Part shown: positions 1-10,180 of the stretch, one piece after another
Layout of the letters: each line of letters starts with the position of its first letter
Position numbering within the stretch: position 1 is the stretch's first letter
Source: Rickettsiales bacterium
Lineage (GTDB): Bacteria > Pseudomonadota > Alphaproteobacteria > Rickettsiales > UBA8987
DNA: 13,359 nucleotides
Direction of reading: 5' to 3'
NCBI GenBank assembly: GCA_028282625.1
Contig: JANQHP010000192.1
Location: 1 to 13,359, forward strand
Notes under the pieces: model-generated
What the model saw: only the letters and a program-made list of their open reading frames with translations
Told to the model about the DNA's origin: nothing
Database searches by the model: none
Position numbers and translations under genes: made by a program

Positions 1-1
1 C

Positions 2-2380
<2,379 letters not shown>

Positions 2381-2391
2381 TTTTTGTGCTT

Positions 2392-2473
2392 TGTCATTCC
2401 CGCGAAGGCGGGAATCTCCCTCGCAGCCCCTTGAAACGTGGATAGTGAGATTCCCGCCTACGCAGGAATGACA
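2392..2473. repeat. REP/MITE-like inverted repeat of the 'GTCATTCCCGC' type after carB
   Basis: Two 27-base arms (2392-2418 and 2447-2473) are inverted copies matching at 25 of 27 positions and separated by 28 bases. Each arm is itself a small hairpin (attcccgc with gcgggaat on the left, one mismatch on the right). Such elements are common in proteobacterial intergenic regions. It starts 11 bases after the carB stop, so it could fold at the end of the carB transcript and act as an mRNA-stabilising or terminating structure, although no T-run follows. Confidence 0.9.
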
Positions 2474-2496
2474 TATTCGTATGACTGGATATCGTC

Positions 2497-2512
2497 AAGC
2501 CACGGGTTGACG
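2497..2512 (+). repeat. Short dispersed repeat, left copy flanking the giant-gene pair
   Basis: The 16-mer aagccacgggttgacg matches 8851-8866 at 15 of 16 positions in the same orientation, and looser similarity extends upstream (ggat..atcg against cgatcccatcg). It resembles a decayed member of the 'GTCATCCCGTGGCTT' repeat family seen in alphaproteobacteria. Locally cgtcaa (2493-2498) and ttgacg (2507-2512) can pair. Confidence 0.65.
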
Positions 2513-2603
2513 GAGTGTGGAAGCTGGCCCCCGCTCCATACGTTTCCCGCCAAATAAACTTATCCACAAAAAAACGCGTGTCATTAACATTTTGTTAGGC
2601 CTT

Positions 2604-2632
2604 TTGATGTAACGTGTTGGTTTGATTGTAAA
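2604..2632 (+). promoter_or_regulatory. Possible sigma-70-type promoter for the 80-aa gene and the giant gene
   Basis: ttgatg (2604-2609), a 17-base spacer, then tgtaaa (2627-2632); each hexamer matches its consensus at 4 of 6 positions. The surrounding 2550-2650 stretch is AT-rich compared with its neighbours. The start ATG is at 2654, leaving a short leader with only a weak purine-rich ribosome site (agaaagc). This is the best candidate found by eye, not a strong one. Confidence 0.35.
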
Positions 2633-2653
2633 GAATAGAAAGCAAAAAATCCT

Positions 2654-2896
2654 ATGTTCACAGATACACACGAGTGGAAAGAGAGCGCGCTTACGCGTGA
2701 GGTCCACATTTCCATCCCGGAACAAAACAGGCGACTCTATCTTGCTGATCAGATGATGCATCACTATGCGCTGAATACAGAGGATGCCCCAAGCCATGAG
2801 CTGCGCGAAGATATGAAGCTATGGGCTTACGGCTATATGGAACCAGAAGAGCATGTTGCCTACCTGGAAATGAAATATAAACAAGGCGGTGCCTAA
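2654..2896 (+). CDS. Small protein of 80 aa, candidate antitoxin or immunity partner of the giant protein
   Basis: I do not recognise a family. The product is a soluble, charged protein without signal peptide or membrane segment. A likely beta strand (VHISIPEQ, 17-24) is followed by predicted helices (NRRLYLADQMMHHYAL, 25-40; HELREDMKLWAYGYMEPEEHVAYLEMKY, 48-75). The last segment has the helix-Gly-turn-acidic-helix look of small antitoxins such as the VbhA type, but the VbhA inhibitory motif is not seen, so the resemblance is weak. Its TAA (2894-2896) shares its last base with the ATG of the giant gene (TAATG), so the two are almost certainly translated as a coupled pair. A short first gene coupled to a zeta-like kinase is what a toxin-antitoxin layout would look like. 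Alternatives are a chaperone for the giant protein or an unrelated small protein. Being a real gene is likely; its function is unknown. Confidence 0.78.
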   Translation: MFTDTHEWKESALTREVHISIPEQNRRLYLADQMMHHYALNTEDAPSHELREDMKLWAYGYMEPEEHVAYLEMKYKQGGA

Positions 2897-5800
2897 TGGC
2901 TGAAACAGCACTGGAAGAAGCGCTCGCATCAGGCGGAAGCTGGCAAACTATCTATCAGATGGTCGTCTCTTCCCACGCTCTGGAAGGTGGCCACACGATT
3001 GATGCCGGTAATATCCGGGCGGATATTATTAGTGCGCTTTTTGAAAATTTTCAGGATATTGCCTCCAACCTTAGGCTCCGTATTCCCTATGCAATGCAAG
3101 AATCCGTGGTGCAGGGAGCTATCCGTCGTTTTGTCTATGATGTGTATGATAGCCACGCACAAGTCCGCATTGAAACATCGGATCAGATGGCCAAGGCCCT
3201 TCAAGGTTTATATGAGAGTTTGCGTCCACTTTATGATGCAGAAGAAGCATCTATTGCCAGGGAAGATCTGGGTCATATCTATACGGCCTTCATTACCAAT
3301 GTCACAAGCTCTGCCAAATTTTCCAACGCGCTGGTGCCGCCTGTGGATTTACGTTCTGCCAACACATCAGATATTGGGGCAGAAGGCTATTTTCAAGCCA
3401 TCACACAAGCCGATCATAAGAATTGGAGTGTCATCAAAAAAACACGGCAAGAGTCCCGCCCATTTGATCCTTTGCCGGGCGAGCAAGAGGAAATGTACGG
3501 CCTGCGCTTTATGGCCTTTGATAGGCCCCTTGAGGGTGGCGTGACCCAACGCACGATTGTCACGGTCGATGGCCAGTTGGTGGATGCGGGTGCCTATCGA
3601 GCACTAGTGGCGCGTACCATTCAAGCCGCAAAGGAAGCAAGGGAACCCTACCCTTCTATCGCTGAAATTGACATACCAAATGAGATGATTGTGGGCCAAC
3701 TGGAAGGCAACGCACACACACGCAAACATTTGGAGCACCCAAGCAATCAAGCCTTGTTTGATCGGCGCGATGCAGTCATGGGTGCGTTGGATGAAGCCGC
3801 CATCCTCGGAAAAACAGAGACACACACCCGTGCCTTGGTGCTGGATGTGGATATGGCGACTGGCTTGGTGATGCGCACAGAACTGGCACCGCTGACCCGT
3901 GCGCTAAAAGCACAAGGGCGTTCCTTGTGGGAATTAGCGGATGCAGAAAACCTAGATCCCATCATCACCCAGTTACGCGAAGCAGGCGCCGATGACAAAA
4001 TCCTGGAAAATGCACAACGCGCTTCCACGCGCCTAGCCGCCGTCAACGAGATGGTTGAAGCCGCTGTAAATGCACTGTTTGAAGACAAAACACCTGCAGC
4101 AGAAGAACAAAAGCAATTCTTCATGAATATTGCGGGCACAGGTGCAGGCAAATCAACGATGGAGGCCTATGCCAGAAGGAAAACAAACAACAATCTGGTT
4201 GAAATCAATTTGGACGACAACCGCTTCTTTCTCAAACTGTTTGAATATAACATGGCCGCTGGTTTTCATCGGGACGATTATATTTCCATTGAAACCGTGG
4301 CCAAAGAAATTCGGACGCGGGCAATCGAGCGTGCACGGGAGGAAGGCTATCACGTTGGGAACTTTAGCTCGGGCATTCCTTATGCCAACAGAAACGACGC
4401 AATCGTAGCGCAATTCACCGAAGCCGATTATGTCACCACAGCCATGGCAGGGCATGCCGACCTGATCATGGGGCCTGAAGAGATGCGCGGTGGACCCCAA
4501 GGCGTCATTGAAGGGGTCAAGGGTCGCCTGACCGATCGAGGGCGCGCCGTGCCGATGCAGATTGTGATTGATAAGAATATCCGCGCCTACCCTTCCGCAG
4601 TGGCCGCCGCACGAGACCCCAACATACACAACCTAATCTATGTCGACTTAAAACCGAAAGAAGCTGAAGCACCTTACCTGCTTGGGCATCAGGTAACCCT
4701 CACGCAAGAGGAGTGGCAAGCCTTGCAAAGCACGCGGGCAGAAGGTGGCCAGGCGCTTTATGCTGCGTTGGATGTGCAGAACTTGCTCCCCAACAGCCAG
4801 GAATTTAATGCTGAAAGCAACCATCAGGTCAACCCTGATCAGGTGGATGTGTATCCGCTTTATACAGAGGGTGAGAACGTCACGGTGTTTGTGACGATCG
4901 ACAAGGAACGGCTCAAAGACCCAGCAAACCAAGCGCTGATGAACCGGAATGCACGCGGAAAAGACACGCTCTTTGTCAATACGCACCCCAATATTGCAGG
5001 CCATTTATTGGCGTTGCGCGATGAAGTCAACACGCCGCGCCCTGCGATAGTGGACATCCTTCAGTCTGATCCGAATGAACAAGACCCGCGCAAGCTCGCG
5101 CTTGGCATGCTCAAATATGCCTTTGATGAGCACAACGTACCCGATGCCAACCGCATGATGGGCGTGGAGCGTTTGATTGCCCTGATTTCTGAGCAGCGCG
5201 TAGGCTTTAATCGTACCCATGCCTCCAAAGAGACCCATGGCACCTATGACAGCATGAGCGCAGATCAACTGCTACAAAACATGATCACCTATCAGCCAAG
5301 TATCACCGCACATCCAACCGACCCGTTTAATGAAGCGACCCGCGAGGCGGCCATTCGGCTTCAGGCGCTACTGGAAGGGGCAAGCAAGGGCTACTTGGTG
5401 GACCCCAAAAATGGGAGGCGCTATACCATCGGCAAAAAAGGCAATAGGGTCCAAGACACAGATGTTGAAAGACTGGACGCTACCGCATATGAGGCACTCT
5501 TGCGCGATCAAGTGCTCGCACTCTACGCCTCAATGGAAATGACACCCTTGCGCGATAATCTGATGATCTATGGCTACGCACAGCCCACCCATAAACTCAT
5601 TGCATCCGAAGAATCCGATAGAATTCTGGACACTTCCAAACGTGGTTATGACTCCATTCCAGAAGCCGCCTATCGCAAAGCACAAGCATATGTGAACCAA
5701 TCAGGTAACACCTACGCATCCGTTCAGGACCTCATTGCACAAGAGCCAGAAATATTTCGGCAGATTGTACGGCAAATTCTTCAGAATCAAAACTGGGGCG

Positions 5801-8800
5801 GGGACCAAGACAACAAGCCTTTAAACACGGCAAAAGATGTGGAAAACTTTATCATGCGCACCGAGTTTTCGGTGGTGGGCTGGTACATGCAGGACCTTGT
5901 GCAAGTGCGTGACATCATCGAGGAAAGCCCTGAAATATATGCAAAAATAGACGCCATAATTGGGAAGCTTGGGCACTACGAATACAATGGTGGTGGCCTG
6001 AATGTACGTGAAAACACATTAGAGGATATCAACAAGCAGATCGAAAAAGTAGCCTTGGATGGAGAAAAAGACTCTCCCAAACATGCGCAGCTAAAGCGGA
6101 TGCAAGCGATGATTCTTCGCGTGCCGGCTCGAGGAGAGGGCTACCGTTCGGCCAAAGAGTTTGAAAACGATCTCATCGATCTGGATCAGATGTTGCGCGA
6201 GCAAAACATCCGACCTGGCATCGTCTATGATTCCAACGGTCAGGATACAGGCATGTCTCTGCTAGATGGGCTCATGGCCAAGGCCGAAAATTTTGGCAAT
6301 GTCGCCAGCAAAACGCAAGTGCGCCAAACATCGGATGTGCACGCCAAAGTCTTTGATGCTGTCTTTCGCATTCTCACTCATTATAAATCGCATGATTCCT
6401 ATCGTGAGGTACTGCAAAGCCTCGATGAAACCGACACATCACCAGGTGTGCGCGAGAAAAATCTGTTGGATGTGCTGCAAAAGGACACAGAAGGCACAAT
6501 CCGTACACTCATCCGGGAAGAATTATTGGGCAATATCACAAAAGGCCGCTCCTTTCCTGATGAGGCAAAAGAGGGAATTAGAGACGCCCTTATTAATGCA
6601 GGCCTGGAAGGTGACCTGGAAAAAGGGGAAAAGGGTATTTTTTACCAAACCCTGAAAACCATGCAGCTTGCCAATGATAACCCTTACGCCGTGGGTGCGG
6701 TGATTGTTTCCCATTCCTATGCGGACCCGGAAGAAAGCGGCAAACACGAAGCACTGCGCAGCCAGGCACTGCTGGAGTTGGTTGAAAATCCAGCATTTTT
6801 ATCCCAAGAAAAACGCCACAAACCCACCGTAATACAGCTGAAGGAGGATTTGGCTGCAATTGAACGTGTGCCGACGGAAGATGGCACGGTGATGGCACGA
6901 TCGGCGATCATCCTGCGAGAAAACTTAAAAAACCCTCATTATAACCAACATATTAAAGATACCTCCAAATCCACCAAAAATCCTAATTGGCGTGTGTATG
7001 ACCCAGAGCATGAGGGGGCAGACAGTACCGGCACCCGACCCATGACCATTGCGGAGGCCAAACAATATTACGGTTATCCTGAAGAAGAAATTAGCGATAA
7101 CGACAAAGCAACCTACCTAAAAGGCACGATTATTTCGATGGTCGCGGGAAGCGATTTTGGGCGGGAAAATGGTGGCTATGAGCATTATCTTGTGGAACGT
7201 GCTCTACAAGGTGAAATCGATTTGGCGCTTAAAGAAGGCTATTTCGTTGAAATATTCCGTGGCGTAGGCACCTCAGGGCAGTATCGCCAGGGTGGGCGCA
7301 CCGATGCACCACGTCGCACGGATCAGGGCATTGGGCAAGTGCTCTATGCCACACAAGAAGCATTTGCGCTTGAGTCCGAAGGTATCCAGGCCCGGGCAGT
7401 GAGTCGCGGCATTGAGCAGCAGAAACAGGGCGGAGCCTTGCTGCAAGCCTATAGCGATGCGATTGAGGCGGTATTCAATGAGGGGCAACCCTATAAGCCC
7501 TCTCACGCATCGCGTATCAGCAATCGCGATGGCCTGATACTCAACCCATCCAACGTGCAGCTCCTGCCTCAAATCAATAAACGGGATGCGCGAGCCAAAC
7601 CCGTGGTGGACTATCTGGACGAGGCAGCCTTCCGTGCCTCCAAATATGTACAGCGCCTGATGGAGGATAAGCACCCACATGCAGAGGCCTACACAGAGCT
7701 CTTCCGCTATGGTTCTCCCACACAATTCACCAAATGGTACAACACCAGCAATCGACCCGATACCGGCAAATCGCAAGGAACGCATGCAGCGCAGCAACAC
7801 GTAACCGAGGAAGAATCCATTAACGCCCTGGAAGAGGCGGTACAACACTTTTTCACCGAGTTGCATGGAGACGATTGGCAGGACAAAACCAAGGACCCGA
7901 AAGTCTCCAAACAACGTGCCATTGGGTATGGTGGCACGTTGGGCGTCATGGGCCTGGATTCTAACGCCTATGAGGGAATCTCCGCCTTTTTGGACCTGCG
8001 TCATCCAGATGGCAGCCTCAAACAAGGCGCACTCACAGGCGAGCGGCCAAAGGATCTCGATAAATTTGTCTTGGCCACAGAGTTAAATGTGGAATTGCAG
8101 GATATGATGGGTCGCAAAATACTGGGGATGATGAACGCCAACCTTCCAGCCGCCTGGCGATTTGCAGGCTTTGAACGCGTGGGAGATAATCACATACGCC
8201 ATCTGGATACGGAGGAAACCTATAACATTGAGACACTTGCCAAGGCAATGGACCAAGATCCGCCGGAATATGTTGCGCGCTCCGGCGAAGGCAAATCAAA
8301 TCAAACCTTGCCGGCTTTTGTGCATATGCTGGCTCATTTCGATCAGGAATACCAAATTTCCACGGTGAACATCATCGATGCGCTTGAAACCGCAAGGGGG
8401 AAGCCTTTAGACACGCACGCACGGAAAGACCTGCTGGAAAAAGCAGCCCACAGCCCGGATGATATCCAGAAAGAGCTCTTTGATCGCGTGCCACAGCATG
8501 TCCGAGATGAGGTCCAGCATAACCGGGAGGGTTCTGTGGTCACCCGTCACGCCGATGAGCATCATGTAGGTGGCACCAAGCAGGCGCAAATGCACTTGGC
8601 GGATGCCTGGCGGCAAATCTTGAAAAATGGTGGGCTCACCGACAGCTATCAACGTGAGCTTGACTCCGGTACCCTCTCCAGAGCGGAGGCGGAAGAAGCA
8701 ACCAAGCAATCCCTGTTTGGACTTTATGCCAATGTGTTTGTCAACAGAGAGCAAACCCCCGCTTCCATGCGTTTCCCGCAGATGCAACAACAAATTGCGG

Positions 8801-8805
8801 CCTGA
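2896..8805 (+). CDS. Giant 1969-aa protein: zeta-toxin-like P-loop kinase domain fused to a divergent PEP-carboxylase-like region
   Basis: Residues 1-400 are unrecognised and mostly helical. Residues about 405-590 look like a zeta-toxin/AAA_33 kinase: Walker A GTGAGKST (414-421), INLDDNRFF (437-445, D440/D441 as possible catalytic acids), a long helix then EGYHVGNFS (483-491), and YPSAVAAARDPNIHNLIYVDL (565-585). From about 730 onward the landmarks of phosphoenolpyruvate carboxylase appear in order: TAHPTD (804-809, H806 matching the catalytic His), LRDQVLALYASMEMTPLRDN (869-888), NWGGDQD (966-972), VIVSHSYAD (1269-1277), AGSDFGRENGG (1417-1427), IFRGVGTSGQYRQGG (1453-1467), SPTQFTKWYNTSNRP (1607-1621), QRAIGY (1673-1678). 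Several catalytic positions differ: the Lys of YSDSxKD is R1423, the HGRGG motif is RGVGT, and the usual C-terminal NTG is absent. Ordinary carboxylase chemistry is therefore doubtful. There is no signal peptide or membrane segment. The start overlaps the upstream stop, with aaggcgg before it. A toxin or secreted-effector role is inference. Confidence 0.9.
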   Translation: MAETALEEALASGGSWQTIYQMVVSSHALEGGHTIDAGNIRADIISALFENFQDIASNLRLRIPYAMQESVVQGAIRRFVYDVYDSHAQVRIETSDQMAKALQGLYESLRPLYDAEEASIAREDLGHIYTAFITNVTSSAKFSNALVPPVDLRSANTSDIGAEGYFQAITQADHKNWSVIKKTRQESRPFDPLPGEQEEMYGLRFMAFDRPLEGGVTQRTIVTVDGQLVDAGAYRALVARTIQAAKEAREPYPSIAEIDIPNEMIVGQLEGNAHTRKHLEHPSNQALFDRRDAVMGALDEAAILGKTETHTRALVLDVDMATGLVMRTELAPLTRALKAQGRSLWELADAENLDPIITQLREAGADDKILENAQRASTRLAAVNEMVEAAVNALFEDKTPAAEEQKQFFMNIAGTGAGKSTMEAYARRKTNNNLVEINLDDNRFFLKLFEYNMAAGFHRDDYISIETVAKEIRTRAIERAREEGYHVGNFSSGIPYANRNDAIVAQFTEADYVTTAMAGHADLIMGPEEMRGGPQGVIEGVKGRLTDRGRAVPMQIVIDKNIRAYPSAVAAARDPNIHNLIYVDLKPKEAEAPYLLGHQVTLTQEEWQALQSTRAEGGQALYAALDVQNLLPNSQEFNAESNHQVNPDQVDVYPLYTEGENVTVFVTIDKERLKDPANQALMNRNARGKDTLFVNTHPNIAGHLLALRDEVNTPRPAIVDILQSDPNEQDPRKLALGMLKYAFDEHNVPDANRMMGVERLIALISEQRVGFNRTHASKETHGTYDSMSADQLLQNMITYQPSITAHPTDPFNEATREAAIRLQALLEGASKGYLVDPKNGRRYTIGKKGNRVQDTDVERLDATAYEALLRDQVLALYASMEMTPLRDNLMIYGYAQPTHKLIASEESDRILDTSKRGYDSIPEAAYRKAQAYVNQSGNTYASVQDLIAQEPEIFRQIVRQILQNQNWGGDQDNKPLNTAKDVENFIMRTEFSVVGWYMQDLVQVRDIIEESPEIYAKIDAIIGKLGHYEYNGGGLNVRENTLEDINKQIEKVALDGEKDSPKHAQLKRMQAMILRVPARGEGYRSAKEFENDLIDLDQMLREQNIRPGIVYDSNGQDTGMSLLDGLMAKAENFGNVASKTQVRQTSDVHAKVFDAVFRILTHYKSHDSYREVLQSLDETDTSPGVREKNLLDVLQKDTEGTIRTLIREELLGNITKGRSFPDEAKEGIRDALINAGLEGDLEKGEKGIFYQTLKTMQLANDNPYAVGAVIVSHSYADPEESGKHEALRSQALLELVENPAFLSQEKRHKPTVIQLKEDLAAIERVPTEDGTVMARSAIILRENLKNPHYNQHIKDTSKSTKNPNWRVYDPEHEGADSTGTRPMTIAEAKQYYGYPEEEISDNDKATYLKGTIISMVAGSDFGRENGGYEHYLVERALQGEIDLALKEGYFVEIFRGVGTSGQYRQGGRTDAPRRTDQGIGQVLYATQEAFALESEGIQARAVSRGIEQQKQGGALLQAYSDAIEAVFNEGQPYKPSHASRISNRDGLILNPSNVQLLPQINKRDARAKPVVDYLDEAAFRASKYVQRLMEDKHPHAEAYTELFRYGSPTQFTKWYNTSNRPDTGKSQGTHAAQQHVTEEESINALEEAVQHFFTELHGDDWQDKTKDPKVSKQRAIGYGGTLGVMGLDSNAYEGISAFLDLRHPDGSLKQGALTGERPKDLDKFVLATELNVELQDMMGRKILGMMNANLPAAWRFAGFERVGDNHIRHLDTEETYNIETLAKAMDQDPPEYVARSGEGKSNQTLPAFVHMLAHFDQEYQISTVNIIDALETARGKPLDTHARKDLLEKAAHSPDDIQKELFDRVPQHVRDEVQHNREGSVVTRHADEHHVGGTKQAQMHLADAWRQILKNGGLTDSYQRELDSGTLSRAEAEEATKQSLFGLYANVFVNREQTPASMRFPQMQQQIAA

Positions 8806-8850
8806 TTCATTCCTGACACTCTAGACACTGTTAACTCGATCCCATCGCCT

Positions 8851-8866
8851 AAGCCACGGGATGACG
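8851..8866 (+). repeat. Short dispersed repeat, right copy flanking the giant-gene pair
   Basis: aagccacgggatgacg differs from the copy at 2497-2512 at one position and is in the same orientation. It lies in the 75-base gap between the convergent giant gene and glyQ, where I see no clear T-tailed terminator. The pair could be flanking direct repeats of an inserted segment, or two independent copies of a common intergenic repeat. Confidence 0.65.
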
Positions 8867-8880
8867 AGAGGGGTACGAAA

Positions 8881-9744
8881 CTAACCTTCAGCGCTTACAT
8901 AGGCTTCGCAGGCGCCTTTGGCAAGGGCACGCACGCGGGCGATATAGCTCGCGCGTTCGGTCACGCCGATGACGCCGCGGGCATCGAGCAGGTTAAAGAG
9001 GTGGCTCGCCTTGATGCATTGGTCGTAGGCGGGTAGGGCCAGTTTCTTTTCCAGCAGATCTTGGGCGGCCTGTTCGGCTTCTTCGAACTGGCGCGCCATG
9101 ATGACTGTATCCGCGTGTTCCAAATTATAGGCCGATTGCTCCTGTTCGTTGCGCAAGAACACCTCGCCGTAGGAAAGCGCTTTTTCACCCGCCGCGCCGT
9201 TGAAGTCGAGGTCAAAGACATTTTCCACGCCCTGGATATACATCGCAAGACGCTCGAGCCCGTAGGTAATTTCGCCCGAAACCGGCCGGCAATCCAGCCC
9301 ACCGACCTGCTGGAAATAGGTGAATTGTGTCACCTCCATGCCGTTACACCAGACTTCCCAGCCAAGCCCCCAGGCGCCCAGCGTGGGCGATTCCCAGTCA
9401 TCCTCCACAAAGCGGATGTCGTGCGCGTGCACATCGATGCCGATCTCGCCCAAACTTTGCAGGTAGAGCTCCTGGATATTCTCCGGCGAGGGTTTAAGGA
9501 TCACCTGAAACTGGTAGTAATGCCCCAGCCGATTGGGGTTGTTGCCATAGCGACCATCTTTGGGCCGGCGGCAGGGCTGCACGTAAGCTGCGTTCCAGGG
9601 CTCTTCCCCCAAACAGCGCAGCGTGGTGGCCGGATGAAAGGTGCCTGCTCCCACTTCCATATCGTAGGGCTGCAGGATCGCGCAACCCTGCTCCGCCCAA
9701 AAGCGCTGCAAGGTTAAGATGATTTCCTGGAAGGAACGCGTCAT
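8881..9744 (-). CDS. glyQ: Glycine--tRNA ligase alpha subunit
   Basis: GlyQ is the class II catalytic subunit of the bacterial alpha2-beta2 glycyl-tRNA synthetase, which charges tRNA-Gly in the cytoplasm with GlyS. The 287-residue product is close to family length (about 300). Signature stretches are FWAEQGCAILQPYDMEVGAG (15-34), HPATTLRCLG (37-46), WNAAYVQPCRRPKDGRYG (50-67), LGHYYQFQVILKPSP (73-87), DDWESPTLGAWGLGWEVW (115-132), and the ATP-site motif GEITYGLERLAMYIQG (157-172). ATG at 9744-9742 has aaaggg upstream. It lies 38 bases after fdxA on the same strand and is probably cotranscribed with it. Oddly, glyS, which normally follows glyQ, is absent: the giant gene converges on the glyQ stop from the other strand. 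GlyS must be elsewhere, since GlyQ alone is not known to suffice. Confidence 0.98.
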   Translation of the reverse strand: MTRSFQEIILTLQRFWAEQGCAILQPYDMEVGAGTFHPATTLRCLGEEPWNAAYVQPCRRPKDGRYGNNPNRLGHYYQFQVILKPSPENIQELYLQSLGEIGIDVHAHDIRFVEDDWESPTLGAWGLGWEVWCNGMEVTQFTYFQQVGGLDCRPVSGEITYGLERLAMYIQGVENVFDLDFNGAAGEKALSYGEVFLRNEQEQSAYNLEHADTVIMARQFEEAEQAAQDLLEKKLALPAYDQCIKASHLFNLLDARGVIGVTERASYIARVRALAKGACEAYVSAEG

Positions 9745-9782
9745 ACAGATGGCCCTTTGCTGCTGCTTTTTAAGGCGAGCGG

Positions 9783-10118
9783 CTAGTCCCCTTCGCCCGG
9801 TCTGGGGCTGAACAGCTCTTCAAATTTGTTGGGCTTGCCTTTAAACGCATCGGCATCCGCAGGCGCGCCGCGATTGACGGTGATGTTCGGCCATTTCTCC
9901 GAATATTCCCGGTTGACCTCCAGCCACTTGGTGTTTTGGTCGGACTCGGGATCAATCGCTTCGGCCGGGCATTCGGGCTCACACACGCCGCAATCGATGC
10001 ACTCATCGGGGTTGATCACGAGCATGTTCTCGCCCTCATAGAAGCAATCTACCGGACAGACTTCCACGCAGTCCGTATATTTGCAGCGAATGCATTCTTC
10101 GGTTACGACATAGGCCAT
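9783..10118 (-). CDS. fdxA: 7Fe ferredoxin, FdxA type
   Basis: This is a 111-residue soluble electron carrier that binds one [3Fe-4S] and one [4Fe-4S] cluster. The family signature is clear: CIRCKYTDCVEVCPVDCFYEG (residues 9-29) and NPDECIDCGVCEPECPAEAI (36-55). The cysteines are at 9, 12, 17, 21, 25, 40, 43, 46 and 50. Cys9, 17 and 50 probably hold the 3Fe cluster, and Cys21, 40, 43 and 46 the 4Fe cluster, by analogy with FdxA/Azotobacter FdI. The frame is open upstream to 10214, but ATG at 10118-10116 is chosen because it gives the standard N-terminus MAYVVTEECI and has AAGGAG at 10131-10126 with 7-base spacing. Its own promoter (10152-10180) sits over the end of ccmC. The redox partner is not evident from the context. 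Confidence 0.96.
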   Translation of the reverse strand: MAYVVTEECIRCKYTDCVEVCPVDCFYEGENMLVINPDECIDCGVCEPECPAEAIDPESDQNTKWLEVNREYSEKWPNITVNRGAPADADAFKGKPNKFEELFSPRPGEGD

Positions 10119-10151
10119 CGCCCTGCTCCTTGCTTGCATGTAAGGCACATG

Positions 10152-10180
10152 TTTATAAATCACACGCCCTTTGGAGTCAA
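10152..10180 (-). promoter_or_regulatory. Strong sigma-70-type promoter for fdxA-glyQ overlapping the ccmC stop codon
   Basis: On the minus strand TTGACT (10180-10175), a 17-base spacer and TATAAA (10157-10152) each match consensus at 5 of 6 positions. Transcription would start near 10145, about 27 bases before the fdxA ATG, with the AAGGAG ribosome site in between. The -35 box covers part of the ccmC TGA (10179-10177). This would let fdxA and glyQ be expressed independently of ccmC. Confidence 0.7.

Noticed and set aside
2560..2568. Perfect DnaA box TTATCCACA
   Set aside because: A single 9-mer without a box cluster, dnaA/dnaN genes or a clear unwinding region; a chance match is likely.
7273..8025. 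Minus-strand 250-aa open frame inside the giant gene
   Set aside because: It overlaps the PEPC-like coding region, whose motifs are on the plus strand; the antisense frame has no recognisable domain.
9061..9717. Plus-strand 218-aa open frame opposite glyQ
   Set aside because: It is the antisense shadow of glyQ, with no family features or ribosome site.
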